A DNA stretch of 64,000 nt from Takifugu bimaculatus (taxonomy: Eukaryota; Chordata; Actinopteri; Tetraodontiformes; Tetraodontidae): the NCBI GenBank assembly GCA_004026145.2, contig CP034979.1, positions 5,870,701-5,934,700 on the forward strand. Direction: 5' to 3'. Position 1 is the stretch's first letter; each line of letters opens with the position of its first letter. The notes beneath the pieces were generated by a model that worked only from the letters and a program-made list of their open reading frames with translations, was not told the DNA's origin and did no database searches. Of the stretch, positions 1 to 11,647 are shown piece by piece. The position numbers and the translations under genes were made by a program.

Positions 1-83
1 AATAGGATTTTGTCCATAAATGAGGGGAAGAGAACACGTTTCTGTCCACAAAATGTAAGTAATCTAACCCCTAAACACACACC

Positions 84-95
84 CTCTCTCTCTCG

Positions 96-146
<51 letters not shown>
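84..146. repeat. Composite (CT)n/(CA)n microsatellite
   Basis: A run of CT dinucleotides passes directly into about 18 CA units. It is simple repeat; the cysteine/valine or histidine/threonine reading frames across it are not genes. Confidence 0.95.
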
Positions 147-150
<4 letters not shown>

Positions 151-416
151 CAGCACATCTCTCCTCCATCTGCATCTAAAAGACCCACATGCCCCGACAA
201 TGAGGTGACCATGTCACTGCCTGAGCCAGAGCAGAGGGAGCAAGCGAGAAAGCCAGAGGGAGAGATGTATGAAGAGAGGGATGGAAGAGGGAGGGACACA
301 TTAACAAGCTATAATCTCAACTGCCTTATCCATAATGCATCATGTGGGCCAATTTACATGGTGCTGGTCCCTCTGGGAGAAAGAACATCATCCATCACAG
401 AACTTTATTAGCTCCT

Positions 417-429
417 CACACACACACAC

Positions 430-514
<85 letters not shown>
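417..514. repeat. (CA)n microsatellite, about 48 units
   Basis: Nearly pure CA dinucleotide repeat of about 98 bp with one CG interruption near position 433. Long enough to be length-polymorphic. Open frames in it on both strands are artefacts of the repeat. Confidence 0.97.
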
Positions 515-516
<2 letters not shown>

Positions 517-1089
517 TATTTGTCCCTGTCCTGCTCTCTCTACCTCTATCTTGCAGCTCTGTTTCAAACTACTGCTATGAAATAAACTCACAAAAGTCTG
601 TAAACTGTACCAAAATTCAATCAATGAATAATAAATCAACCAATAGCAAATCAGACAATAAACCTGTTCATGGATTTCTTCTTCATGTGCGATGTCTGAT
701 TAAACTAAAACGACATCATTTAAAGTTAAACAAATTGTTTACTCACCATTCGTGCCGAAAGTAATTTGTCGTTAAATTTGAGTCAACTAATTATGTGAAG
801 GAGGTTGAGTGAGAATATTTTTAACTTCATTCGAAATAACTGAATCATGATGATTTAATCTTTTTCACACCTTGATGAGAATGTTGGATTTTTTTTGACG
901 TCAATATTTTTTTTTTTAAATCACCGCCTGTATTCCCACATTTATGCATTTTTGTTTTGTTTCAAATGGATTTAAATAAATGTCTGAATATGTTTAAAAA
1001 ATGATAAAGGGTCGATTCTTGGAATTTTTAAGGCGTTAAAATATATATAAACGAGTGCAGCGTTGAGTTCAGTGTGCGTGCGCGCGAGC

Positions 1090-1560
1090 GTGCGGGACAG
1101 CAGATCCATTATCTAGCAGCCTTCCCGTGAATAAAAAGAGTGTAATTGTAATCATAGCTGGAGCCGGACGCGTCATTGCGGCCCATCAGCACCCAAAATA
1201 AGTAATAATTTGCTAATGACAACATTCTGTTGAGTCAGTTTAGGGGCAATTAAAGTGAGTGATATTTACATATGCCCAATGAATCACTGATGGAGGCAGT
1301 TGTGGCCGACTCTAATGAATATTCATCCCGGCATTTCTCCCCTGCGCGCAGCAGTTTATAAACTGAATTATGGCTGATTTGCCCTTTTAAAAAATGAACA
1401 TGCTCGCGTCTCCCGCAACAATAATGTCTGATTGTAAAAATGTTTTAGTGCTGAACTGCTGCTGAGGAGACGGCGGCAGTGTTGCTTAAAGGCGCATTTG
1501 GAGGGGTGTCGGGGGTGCGGGCGGTGCGGAGGGAGGCCTCCTAATATCAATCCAATTTAG
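1090..1560. promoter_or_regulatory. Candidate conserved non-coding enhancer
   Basis: This block differs from its flanks: few stops and starts of repeats, many homeodomain-type TAAT/ATTA cores, an octamer-like palindrome (taatgaatattcat at about 1313-1326), an AP-1-like tgagtcag (about 1231-1238) and several CpGs. The composition resembles developmental conserved non-coding elements. That it might serve olig3 is inference from human synteny only; no alignment was possible. Confidence 0.3.
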
Positions 1561-1723
1561 TCTCGGCCTTTTTTCCCTCTCATCCGTCCGTCGCCACAAC
1601 TTAATTAATTTGTTTTTACTGGCTGCGCTTTTTCTCCAGTTGGGCCAGAGCGGAGGTCATCGCTCACACCAGTACTCCTCCGCTGGGGGCGTGGATGACC
1701 TCTCAGGTGTGGGGTCAACGTGG

Positions 1724-1769
1724 CCTGGATTGGCCTGCAATCACGGCCTGGATTGGCCTGCAATCACGG
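1724..1769. repeat. Two-copy 23-bp tandem duplication
   Basis: Positions 1724-1746 and 1747-1769 are identical 23-mers beginning cctggattggcctg. A recent local duplication with no divergence between the copies. Confidence 0.9.
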
Positions 1770-2691
1770 CACGGTGCGCACGCAAATAGTCAGCTGGGTG
1801 CAAGATGTTTGACAACCAACACATGCACACTGAGTGCAAACATTAGTTTGTCAGACCACTGAGGAATATCTAACTTAAACTGGAGAATATTACCTGGTAA
1901 ATAAAAAAATATTATAATCACAAAGTCAAATGTTGCCATTTGAAATCCGAGTTTGATTTATTTACTTCTTAAATCTTAAACAGCCCAACTTCATCAAAGA
2001 AAATGGTTCTTTAAAATGTGTCACTTTGTTTATCACAAAGGCAATCATATGGATCACATCTATTTTTTTTTCATTTAAATAAATGATTTGTCATAAAGAT
2101 TAAATTTGCTGAGTTTTTTTTCTTTGGTAATCTAGTTGTATGTACTCTTTGTCCCTGCAGCAGAACCAGCCTGAGGAACAGCTTCTCTCCAGAGACCCCA
2201 GACTGTTCCCATGTTATTCTGTAGGTTTTCCTGGGACGTGGAATCCAAACTTAATCTCCTTTAGATTATGTACACTCAGTAATTTCTAAAACAGACTACA
2301 ATTAATTTGCTCTTTTCTGTATAGCCTTTTTGAAACAAAACAAAACCTGTATTTCTTTGTATGTTCACTGTAATTTCATTCAAGTGATGATTGATTGGAT
2401 CTGACAATAAAAACAATAAGTTGAAGTGAACATAGATTTCTTGTTTGTTTGTTTTTTCCTTCCCTATATAGTGCTATAGGAAGGGAAACTGTGATGAAGT
2501 ATTTTCCTTTGAGAATATATGTGCCACAATTCTTTATCTAAGCTCCTCCGTTATTTACGAACATATGACTTTCTTTTTTTTTACCAATGTGAAAGACAAA
2601 TAATTCTTTGTGTTTTTTCGGCGCGGTAGGTATTTGTTGTTTAAAATATCCTGATAAAGTTTGTTTCACAATTGTCTCTCACTCTCGTCTC

Positions 2692-2707
2692 TGCTGCCAT
2701 CTAGTGG
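2692..2707 (-). promoter_or_regulatory. CTCF-like motif
   Basis: The minus strand reads CCACTAGATGGCAGCA, a very good match to the vertebrate CTCF core (CCACNAGRKGGCRS). Motif match only; occupancy is not known. Confidence 0.45.
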
Positions 2708-4347
2708 ATATATCTGTAAACTGTCGCTCACAAGCGAAACAAGCGTTTTAGCTCATATATCAGAATTATTAGTTATTATCGGTCCAAAGAGTTTCACCAT
2801 ATCAAATTTGGCATTAAGAACGATATGAAACTAATCAGTTTGAAATTTGGTTCCGAGAGAGTGGGTTATTTAGGTTCTACAGCAGAATTAATGATTACAG
2901 TCTTTTCTCACCGTTGGCAAACGCGAGAATGCCTCAAAGAACCCAAACAAGTAAATCTTGTAAATCTTAGCTCTTTCTACACATGTGGCCATTCTAAAAA
3001 GTATTTTCAGTTCACAGTGACATGAACGCACTGCCTGATAGGTCTGTATCCGGTGCGCTTCCTGTGTTAATTTAAGATATAATATTTGGCTCCCACATCC
3101 GTGTTGGTGGATATGATTTATGAACCGCTGACCTTGTAGATTTCCCGAGTTGTTGGTATGAAAAAAGGAATCTGTGTGTCTTGGGGACTCAATTCTTCAT
3201 CTGACCTTCTGTAAATTTCGTCAAAAGCAAACGGTCAAATGATCTTATTGATTTCCTGAACAACCACAAAAAGTTCTTTCTGCAAATGCCCTTTTATATG
3301 TTGAATGTTTGATTCTGAAAAAAGTGACAATATGAAGGAACAGTGAAATTAAGTAGGAATGCTGGAAAACAAATGTGTAAAATTAACAAATAAACGTACA
3401 AAATAAATAACACAAAAAATCTAAGAAATAATAGATCTGAACTTCTGGAGTTCAGCATGATTACTAATACTGAGCGATAGTCAACATTAGGGCATTTTAT
3501 CTCATGTGTGAAAAATCCTCATCTACGAGTTCAGTCAGAAGAAAATAGAGCAAAAATCGCAGTCCTTCGATGTCTCATGATTATGCATTTCTTAAACAAA
3601 ACTACAAGGTTAGGGTTATGTCTCGTACCTTTAAACGTGTAACATGTTGGTTACAAACCAAAATACTTGGTGTGGGTGGATTTTGTTTCACCCTGTTTGT
3701 CTCATTTTCAATTTTCTTTGGATATACATAACTGCAGGGACCTGACAAACAACAGTGCCTGTTCCTTAAAAACTGGATTCTTCCAGATGTGGACAATATT
3801 CACACCGCATTTGTGTGTCACCCTGAAAAAAACAATGACAGATTCTCATGTTCTCATCATTAGCTTTGACTCCTGAGACTTACAGTATGTAACTCTGTCT
3901 TCATTACCGTAAATAACGACGTTTCTGGCACTTCAGGGAATTTTGTCCTTAAATGAAACTAGTGATGCATTGAGATACTGTGAGAAAACTGTAAAATTCC
4001 AAATATCACAAAAACAAACCCAAACAAAACACCCCGAATATTGCAATGCGTCTTCACCCGCTCTATAGTCTTTAGCTTTATCATATATGTATCACGATAG
4101 TCCAATTCAAGCTATTAAATTTTTCAAGATAAGGTAGATAATTAGTGTAAGTAGCTATCGTTGTTTAAATTTACGGTTTCAGTGAACGCGACAGGACTAG
4201 TTGGCGTGTCCATTAGAGGGGTCTGTAGTCTGCCGTTTCGGTCTCCTGTTGTCGTTTCTGTTTTGGATTTAATAGTTCCCTAAACTGGACCTGGTTCGTG
4301 AAACAACGCTTCTGGACTAAGCTCGTGTAATAGCTGACCACCTGAGA

Positions 4348-7300
4348 ATGCGCCCGACAATTTTGTATAATGCATTCTTGCTTTTCTTATGGTTCCTTCC
4401 GACGTACACCCATGGTAAGTTAGCATTGCGCATGCTAACGGGAGCTAACATGTTTGCTAAATTCTGAATGTCAGTTTGTTCTCACGGCGTCAGAATTGTT
4501 CACACGCCTGGAATACATCGGATAAAGAGCTCCATAGTTCAGAATCCTTGTACTATATTGGTTGCTAGACTAGTTCAGAATGGTCATGTAGAGAGTTGGC
4601 CTGGATCGCATCCTGTTAGCTAAAAGCAGTCCCGATAGTCCGTAATACAAAACTCTTCCCAGAGTTAATATTACCGGTACATTTTAAGGACAATATCAGG
4701 ATCTTAAAGGTGACATTGTGAAGGCCCCACAACCCTCCAAAATGACGCTGCAAAGACGTTTCATGTTAACATTGTGCCGAAGAACCGAGTATAGATTGTT
4801 ATATTATCAGAATATATGTGGTTGCTATTATTAATAAAGTCAGCACCAAAGCCCTACAAGCTTTTAGTTTAGTTTAGTTTATTAATGATTACATTCTGGT
4901 CACATGTGACTTTGACAACCCTTATTTCCTCTTTGTAATTTTCTGATTTGCTCAAGACGTGCGAGACTCAGTTCTCCTTTCTGCAAACTGCAGCTGACCA
5001 ACCCGTGTTTGTCATCATGTTGCGTCGTGTGGAGGAGCTCCGAGAGCAGGGATCAGGACTTGCACCATGCATGAACGTGTACCTGTTGGAGAACACGTCC
5101 TTCTCACAGGAGCCTTCCTGAGATTAGATTTGTAAATCACAGATGAGAACCTGTGGTTTTCACAGGTTCTCAATGTGGTCACAGCTTGTGAAAGGTTAAA
5201 GTGGAGAACACAAAGTGTGCTGATTCACTGCAGAGGCCGGGAATTTCCAGGAAACAGTCTGAAAACACTGTAGTGTCGCTGTTGCGGCTCCTGTGACCGC
5301 GTCAGCTGTGGATTTCTGCTGAGAATAACCGCTGGTTCTTCCTGATGCATGCATGTAGAGACCATGTGGTGACAGGTCTGCTCTTGTGGTTATCACTTTT
5401 AAGCGCAGAGATTGTTTTCTCGCTTGCGTGTCAGTTTCTTCTTCTGTGGTTTCCAGAGTGGAGGTTATTGCCAATGTTGGTTCTCGAAGGGAAACAAACC
5501 ATCATTTAGGCTTTGATGGGCCTGATTTGAGCTGAGACATTTTAACAGGAAGAATTATCGTACACATGGCAACACTAACTACTACTAATATTAGTGCTAA
5601 TAACATCAAGTTTGTTGTTATGTCTTAAAGCCTCCAGTATTCCTCTCATTAAGGGCCTTTATAAACATTACAAGCATGTAACAGAACTATTAACATCAGA
5701 CAGTTGTTTTAACTGTTTCATCCACTTAAGTGTAAACAAAAAGAGTCACTAATTGTCATATTTTTAACTCTTTCCATGTAGAGAAGAAAGGAGGTCCACA
5801 CAGACATCTTCAGAGGAGGAGGTCTCAGTCAACCGTCTCCTAGTGAATGCTGGCTCGTGTTGACACGAGCTGCAAATTTGTTTTCCAGTTAGCTGAAGGC
5901 TTCAACGGCGTTTTGTGGCCAAAATAAACCGGCCTGCACAACTGGTCTGCCAGTTATGTATTACTTCGTTGTGGAAGCAGCCTCATCTGAAATATGAGGC
6001 TGAGTTTTACTGCTTGGTTCAGAACCAATTTAATTTTAGAAATCTTGAATCTTTTGTTCTCTGTGTTTATCCTAATTTTCACGTAGATTTGTGTTGAATG
6101 TTCATCAAATGTCTAAAACTAAATTTTCCAATATTTTTCCAGCATATTTTGTCGTCATGGTTACAATATTGTGGTACGATGTGAAAATATCTCTATTTTC
6201 TTTTTCATGTTCTCAGTGGAGCCTCCGACCAATGTGACCTTCTTCTGTCACAACTTGAAAAACCTCCTGCAATGGAGCTACTGACGAGCTGGTGCCAGGC
6301 CTCAGGTTCAGGGTGGAGATCCGCAGTCTGGAAAGGTCTTTACCCACACTGCTTACAGAATATGGCTGCAGCTTTTAACCTGCTTGTAGCTGTGAACATT
6401 CCACATTTGTAATAAAGTGGTTATTACAGCTGAAATTGACAAACCTCTGTTGCAGCCCAAAGGAAGACATGTGGGTAGATCCACCGGCCCTTCAGGCTAA
6501 CATTTCCCTCAACATTGATCCGTCTGACGATAACATGCTGAGTGTGATGGCAGTTGTTGGACAAAATGAGTCCAAACCTGCTCCTGATAATGGAATCACA
6601 TTCAGCTACTCCAGAGAGTCCCTGGTGCAACAGAAATGTGAGGATTTGTTGGTGACAACTGTCGGCAGCAGTGTTGTGTGGCCGAAGTGTTCCAGCGTCT
6701 GTTGTGTGACGACCAATCTCTCCCTCACCAGGCTTTCTGGACTTCCCTACGGTTAATGTCAACGTGGACCCGGACAGCAACATCCTGTTCGACTTCAAGC
6801 ATCCGTGGTTGCTGTACGGCCCCAGCTTACGGCACTTAATGTTCAGGAAGAAGAAAAGTAATGAACGAAAGATGTCGATACCCATACCTGAATTCTCATA
6901 CAGCGTGAAGGTCAATCAGGTTCGTGCACTCTCGGGCACTCAGGGCACTTTTGTGGGGTCGATGACATGATTTAAGATTAAAAAGCTGTCACTGAAGAGG
7001 GACATGAGATCATCTGTAATTGCTGGTAGAACGCAGGGCACCACCAAGCTGTTGGCTGTTGCTTTGGTCTGATCAGGGTCCTCTCAGTTGTGTCTAAATC
7101 AGCTCTTGTTCTTCGTAGAACCTGGAGGAGCAGTTTGAGTGTGACACCAACGTGTGTAAAGGGAAGCTGCCGGTGGATCCTGGGCTGGACCGACACTGCC
7201 TGCAGGTCGAGGGTGAGATGCGCACGATGTTTGTTCGAGGATCGCAGGAGTTCTGCACAACGACAAAGACACATGAGAAAAACAGTGGAGTACTTTTTTC

Positions 7301-8134
7301 CTTTTTCCATGATGTATTTTGGTAAAAACTGAACACATTTTCGGACTTCTCGTTGCAATTACCATTAAAGTTTTCTGTTTGTTTTAGAGGACATCTATAT
7401 TGTCGTTGCCGTGGTCATCTTCGTGTGTGTGATTGCTGTTGCTTTCATCGCCTTTATGCTGTACAAGAAAATGACAAGACCTTCGTCCTTTTCACCGAGA
7501 TCTATGGTACGCGTTTTTATTTTTGCTTCCTTTACCTGCACTACTTAACGTCCCCATTGACACGACACTAGAGCGTCGCGGCCACCAGAGGGCGCCATTT
7601 CTCTGCCTTCCATCGAGTCTCTGTCAAACCTATGTTTTTATTACCACAATAAAAAACGAACCCAGACAAAATAAATTAATGCTTCTCTCCACATGTATTT
7701 AGATCAGATGACAGTTGAAAGTGAATATCGATCATTGAGGCTGCTGAAAAAGGCTTTTACAGGTTTGACACTGTTCTAAAACTATTTGTGTTTCACAGAT
7801 ATTTCCGAATCAAAAGACTCTTTGGACTCTGAAACTGTTCAAAGATCCTGTCATAGTGCCTGAAGTGGACCCCAAGTCACCAGATTTACTAATATGTGAT
7901 GAAACTGAAGCACAAGAGACATCTGTCAGTTCCTCCACTGAGCCTGATCTCCGACTTCCCCTGGGGATGTTAGCTGAGAGCGAAGCAGCAGCAGTTGAAA
8001 ATGCTGGAGGACCCAGTTACATGCAGGGCAGCGAGTTGGAGGCAGCTGCCTTCGGTGAATCTACTTATGAACGGCGTCCAACTGTGAAGGTGGAGCTGGC
8101 GCCAGGTGAACCGGCCGAGGGCTACAGACACTGA
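4348..8134 (+). CDS. ifngr1: Interferon-gamma receptor 1 (class II cytokine receptor), one frame shift in exon 2
   Basis: Ligand-binding chain of the interferon-gamma receptor, a type I plasma-membrane protein that signals through JAK1 and STAT1. Seven exons: 4348-4414, 6217-6335, 6456-6637, 6732-6919, 7119-7212, 7388-7506, 7799-8134. Exon 1 encodes a signal peptide starting MRPTILYNAFLLFLWFLP. Exons 2-5 encode two fibronectin-III-like domains with teleost IFNGR1 signatures (EPPTNVTFFCHN, VPGLRFRVEI, WVDPPALQANIS). Exon 6 holds the single membrane helix (about 7393-7461). Exon 7 is the cytoplasmic tail, with STYERRP near the C-terminus resembling the YDKPH STAT1 docking site. All splice phases agree except in exon 2, where an extra base around 6282 puts the upstream frame into a stop; the donor phase fits only the corrected frame. 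Without it the protein would be 367 residues. Teleosts have two IFNGR1 types (CRFB13/CRFB17); I cannot tell which this is. Confidence 0.88.
4415..6216 (+). other. Intron 1 of ifngr1
   Basis: A 1.8 kb intron with gtaagt donor and tctcag acceptor. A short (TTTAG)n-like stretch sits at 4865-4882. Open frames on either strand (for example 5196-5474, 5915-6097) show no recognisable protein and are not called. Confidence 0.7.
7582..7595 (+). promoter_or_regulatory. CTCF-like motif in ifngr1 intron 6
   Basis: CCACCAGAGGGCGC is an almost consensus CTCF core site on the + strand, located in the intron between the membrane exon and the cytoplasmic-tail exon. Motif match only. Confidence 0.45.
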
Positions 8135-8145
8135 GAGCGGAATTT

Positions 8146-8151
8146 AATAAA
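8146..8151 (+). terminator. ifngr1: ifngr1 polyadenylation signal
   Basis: AATAAA lies 12 bases after the ifngr1 stop codon. If used, the 3' untranslated region would be very short; no other AATAAA is close enough to be clearly better. Confidence 0.5.
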
Positions 8152-8223
8152 AGCAATACTAAACAGGGTCAATTTTGCGATTGGATTGGGTGTATGGATA
8201 GTAAACAAATCTAACGGATATCA

Positions 8224-8627
8224 TTTACCGTATTTTCACGACCATGAGGCGCACTGTATCAAAAGGCGCAGTCTCAGTTATGGGTGCTATTTCTGTATTT
8301 AAAACATACATAAGGCACACCGTATTATTAGGCGCATGCTGAAACAAACACTAAGATTGCTCGATTGCCATTTTCAGCTGCATATTCGATGGCCTGCAGT
8401 TTAAAGTAAGCCTCATACGCGTCTCGCTTGACCTGCGCCATTTTAGGGGATCCTTACGCGTAGGTGTGCCGCTAATCGATTGGCTGAGCGTTTACCGTAG
8501 TGCACCCACCAGCAGATTTTGGAACTCAGTCCGCACACAAGGCGCACCATATTATAAGGCGCACCGTCGTTTTTTGAGAAAGTCTCAGTGTTTTAGGTGC
8601 GCCTTATAGTCGTGAAAATACAGTAAA
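8224..8627. mobile_element. Non-autonomous DNA element (MITE) with terminal inverted repeats
   Basis: The left end reads TTTACCGTATTTTCACGACC and the right end is its near-perfect inverse (GTCGTGAAAATACaGTAAA). The outer inverted repeat continues inwards over the GGCGCAC motif, which recurs several times inside in both orientations. About 400 bp with no coding capacity. Ends of this type (CGTATTTTC-ACGACTATAAGGCGCAC) are familiar from fish miniature elements, but I cannot assign the superfamily from memory. It sits just 3' of ifngr1. Confidence 0.75.
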
Positions 8628-10511
8628 TAAAATAGTCGTTTCTCAACCCCAATGCTCAGGCCCTGGATGAGCAGCCTCTTGCTGTCAGAAAAGTATTAAC
8701 AGTGTTGGAAACAGTATATAAAATGAGCACATCTTCAGCTTCAGAAGCATCCCTCCCGTTGATGCTCTTTACCCTTTTAAAGCTTGTTTGCACTCATCGA
8801 ATCAGAATGGGGGAAGGTTCTGACCAAAACGTTTTGGATTCCATCCCCATCTCAAGATGACAGCAAATGTCACATTTGTGAGTTTGTCTGGTTACGCAGG
8901 TCTAAGAGTCCCTGAAGAGGCCTGCAGCAGAAAATTAGAGAAATACTGAACATTTGACCTCATGTACTCATTCTAACTACTGATACTCGTTTAGATGCTC
9001 TTGAATCAAAACTCCTGTGATGATGCGTTTGCTGGCCCCATCTCCTCTCAGAGAGAGCTAAAACGGGTTATTTGACCTCTGAACTGCAAAGAGCTTTGCA
9101 AAAATAGTTTTTCTAAAGGTTGAAGCATGATCCTCAGCTGCTGCCGTCCTGCATTAGAAACAACGCATTAATCTGTAACCAGTGTCGCTGTTGCTGATAT
9201 AGAAGCCAAATAATCCCTGCTTTCTAATGACTGAATTCATTTTTCATCCCTCCGTCAGCCATAGGGTCTGAATGAGGTGAAATGGGAAGATTGAGGCAGA
9301 AAGAGAGAGAGAATAAACAGATGAGTAGATGAATGGGTTGGGGGTGGTTGAAGAAACATGTGTCTTCAAATGCACTCTGTACCGTAGTTTCTACTGAAAT
9401 GAATCGCTTTAATGCACCTTAGTCCACAGTGCCACATTTTTACTGTCCACTCTGTTTCTGTCTGAAGTTGTTTTTTATTTCAAGGGTCAACAAAAAGATG
9501 ACTTATAACTGGAGGAGATGTTATGATCGCTGTAAACCTGTATCCATCAGTTCCATGCTCAGAGAAGCATGGAACTTTACGTGAAATGTTTGATTGACTC
9601 CTTCAGATTCTGTTAATTTTCAGATTTGTATTTTTTTTATTATTAGCGACCTGTATATGTGCCTTCTCCAGCGAGCTTGTTTTTTAAAAAATAAAGCATA
9701 AAATGTGGCTTTACTCCAGGATGTCGTGTTTCTGTTTCAAGAACTTTAAATGTCACCACGTTTCAATTCGACCTTTCAAAGAAGTGAAGTTAGTCCGGTT
9801 CAGCTTCTCACCTGCACAAAAACTGATTCTGACTTTCAGGAACAAAGGCATTTATGTTTCATGACATTTATGCTGCTGCTGTGCTGGTTCCTTCCTCAGG
9901 AACATGATGAGAGAAGCCACCTCTGTGTGCTTGTGTGTGTGTGTGTGTAAGAGAGATGTTTCCTTCCTCATTGCTGGAGGACCTTCTCACTTTCCAGTAA
10001 GACTTAATAACTGAGCTGCTCATTAACTGATGATGATGATGCTCCATCTCAATGTTTATCTGCACTTTTCTAGGTGGTTGAAATTTTTAATATTTAACAA
10101 ACTGCTTCCTCTCACCTGCTTAACTCATTTTTCTCGAGTTCAGCTGTATATTGCAATAATATTCAGTCTGAAAACATAAAGTTGAATTAGGACGACGTTG
10201 TGTTTGTTGGTTAATTACACAATTAACACTAAAGTCTCAGCTCTGCTTTGATGTTTCATTTGAATTCTTCAGTCAAGGTTTTGGAACGTTAACATGATCC
10301 AAAAAAATCCTAACTTGTTTTAAAATGATGCAGTTTGCTTAAGTGTGCGTGTGTGTGTGCTGGGGGGTCAAATGTCAGACGCTGTTGTGTAAAAATGCCC
10401 AGATGATCTTGACATAAGGGAATTTAAAAGAGGAAGTTTGGTGGCCCTTTAAAAGCAGCGGTGCCGTCGCCCCCATGTCAGTTGGCCTTTGACACCCATA
10501 ACATCAAAGCC
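8628..10511. other. Intergenic DNA between ifngr1 and il22ra2
   Basis: No exon is supported. It holds a perfect 10-bp-arm hairpin around 9550-9577, a short (GT)n run near 9932-9948 and a TGAT-rich stretch near 10028. The last few hundred bases are presumably the il22ra2 promoter; no TATA box is convincing. Confidence 0.6.
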
Positions 10512-11647
10512 ATGAGTCGCCTGCTGCTGCTGCTGCTGCTGCCCGGAGCACTAGGAACACTGGGAGGCACCAGGAAAGGTAACACTTCACTAAAGCAGCT
10601 TCAGTACTACAACCAACAGCAGAACACGTTAAGGCGTTTCAGCAGGTTCAAATGTGTTGAAGATGTTTTAGTAGAATCAGTTTTTAACATTCTCCACGAT
10701 TGTGATCAATGTTTGGTTTCTTCAGTTCTGATCAACATTCTCAGATCTGATCAATGTTCTCCTCAGATCTGGCCATGTTGGCTCCACCGACCAACGTGAG
10801 ATTTGACTCTGTGGACTATAAAAACATCCTTTGCTGGTCTCCACCTGCCAACAGCTCCTCACTGCTTTACTACGTCCAGTGGAAAATGTGAGATTTGACA
10901 CACTTTTATGTCCCCGCCCGTCTGTTCGCCCGTCTGTCCATCTATCTGTCAGCGAACGAGTCAGTCCTGCAGTGGTTGGATGGAAAAGACGCTATGACCA
11001 TTCCCTTCTCTTCATCTCGTTTGTGTGTAGTTATGGGGACCCTCAGTGGCTGGATGTGAGCAGCTGTCAGGGGACTCTGAAGCTTCAGTGTGACCTCAGT
11101 AACGTGACCTCTGCTCCCAGAGAGTGGTACTACGCCAGAGTGCGTTCCTCCTCCCAGACCTCCAGCAGATCAGACTGGTCCCTCTCCCCGAGGTTCAGCC
11201 CACGCTGGGACAGTGAGTGACTCCTCCTGCTCAGACGATCTAAACGCACATGCACAAACTAACGAGCTCCTCTCACGACTGCAGCCAAACTCAGCCCCCC
11301 CGTCCTGAGGCTGAACGTCACAGAGAAAAGGATTATGGTCCGCGTGAAGCCTCCCACACCGCACATCCGCAAGATGTTCAGACGCCTGCAGTACAAGATC
11401 TACCTCATCCACCCCAGTGGAGAGGAGGTACACACACACACACACACACACACAGACAGACACACACACACACACTCAAACACTGTCTTCTTCTCCTCAG
11501 GAGCTCTTCATCGTGGACTGCTGCCCCGGCAAACTCACCCTTCACCTCAAACACAATCAGAAGTACTGCATCCAGGCTCAGACCAGGATCTTCCTCCAGG
11601 CCAAGATCAGCGCTCGCAGCCCCCCCACTTGTGTCACCACCTTCTGA
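10512..11647 (+). CDS. il22ra2: Interleukin-22 binding protein (soluble class II cytokine receptor, CRFB9 type)
   Basis: Secreted decoy receptor that binds IL-22 and keeps it from its membrane receptor. Five exons: 10512-10578, 10767-10887, 11031-11212, 11285-11427, 11501-11647, all phases consistent, giving 219 residues. A leucine-rich signal peptide (MSRLLLLLLLPGALGTLGG) is followed by two fibronectin-III domains. Landmarks shared with mammalian IL22RA2 are YYVQWKIYGDPQW, LQCDLSNVTS and SDWSLSPRFSPRWDTKLSPP. The chain ends at TCVTTF shortly after the last domain with no membrane helix, which distinguishes it from IL22RA1 and IL10R chains. The position next to ifngr1 matches the human 6q23 order. 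An ATG further upstream at 10461 is in frame, but the 10512 ATG starts the signal peptide directly and is preferred. Confidence 0.92.
11428..11500 (+). repeat. Short il22ra2 intron 4 made largely of (CA)n
   Basis: A 73-base intron, near the lower size limit for vertebrates, of which about 50 bases are CA repeat with a CAGA interruption. Donor gtacac and acceptor ctcctcag flank it. Length change of the repeat would directly change intron length. Confidence 0.85.

Larger units (their letters stand above)
1..4347. other. Gene-free stretch upstream of ifngr1
   Basis: No coding exon could be supported here. It holds two microsatellites near the left edge, a candidate conserved enhancer (about 1090-1560), a 23-bp tandem duplication (1724-1769) and a CTCF-like motif (2692-2707). 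The rest is AT-rich single-copy-looking DNA. In human the neighbour on this side of IFNGR1 is OLIG3, which would lie outside the window if the order is kept. Confidence 0.6.

Noticed and set aside
10..764. Overlapping open frames with His-Thr or Cys-Val repeats
   Set aside because: They are translations of CA dinucleotide repeat on either strand.
2457..2488. Imperfect hairpin around ctatatagtgctatag
   Set aside because: Short, bulged and AT-rich; common by chance.
6424..6915. 163-codon minus-strand frame
   Set aside because: It is antisense to ifngr1 exons 3 and 4, which carry the recognisable protein.
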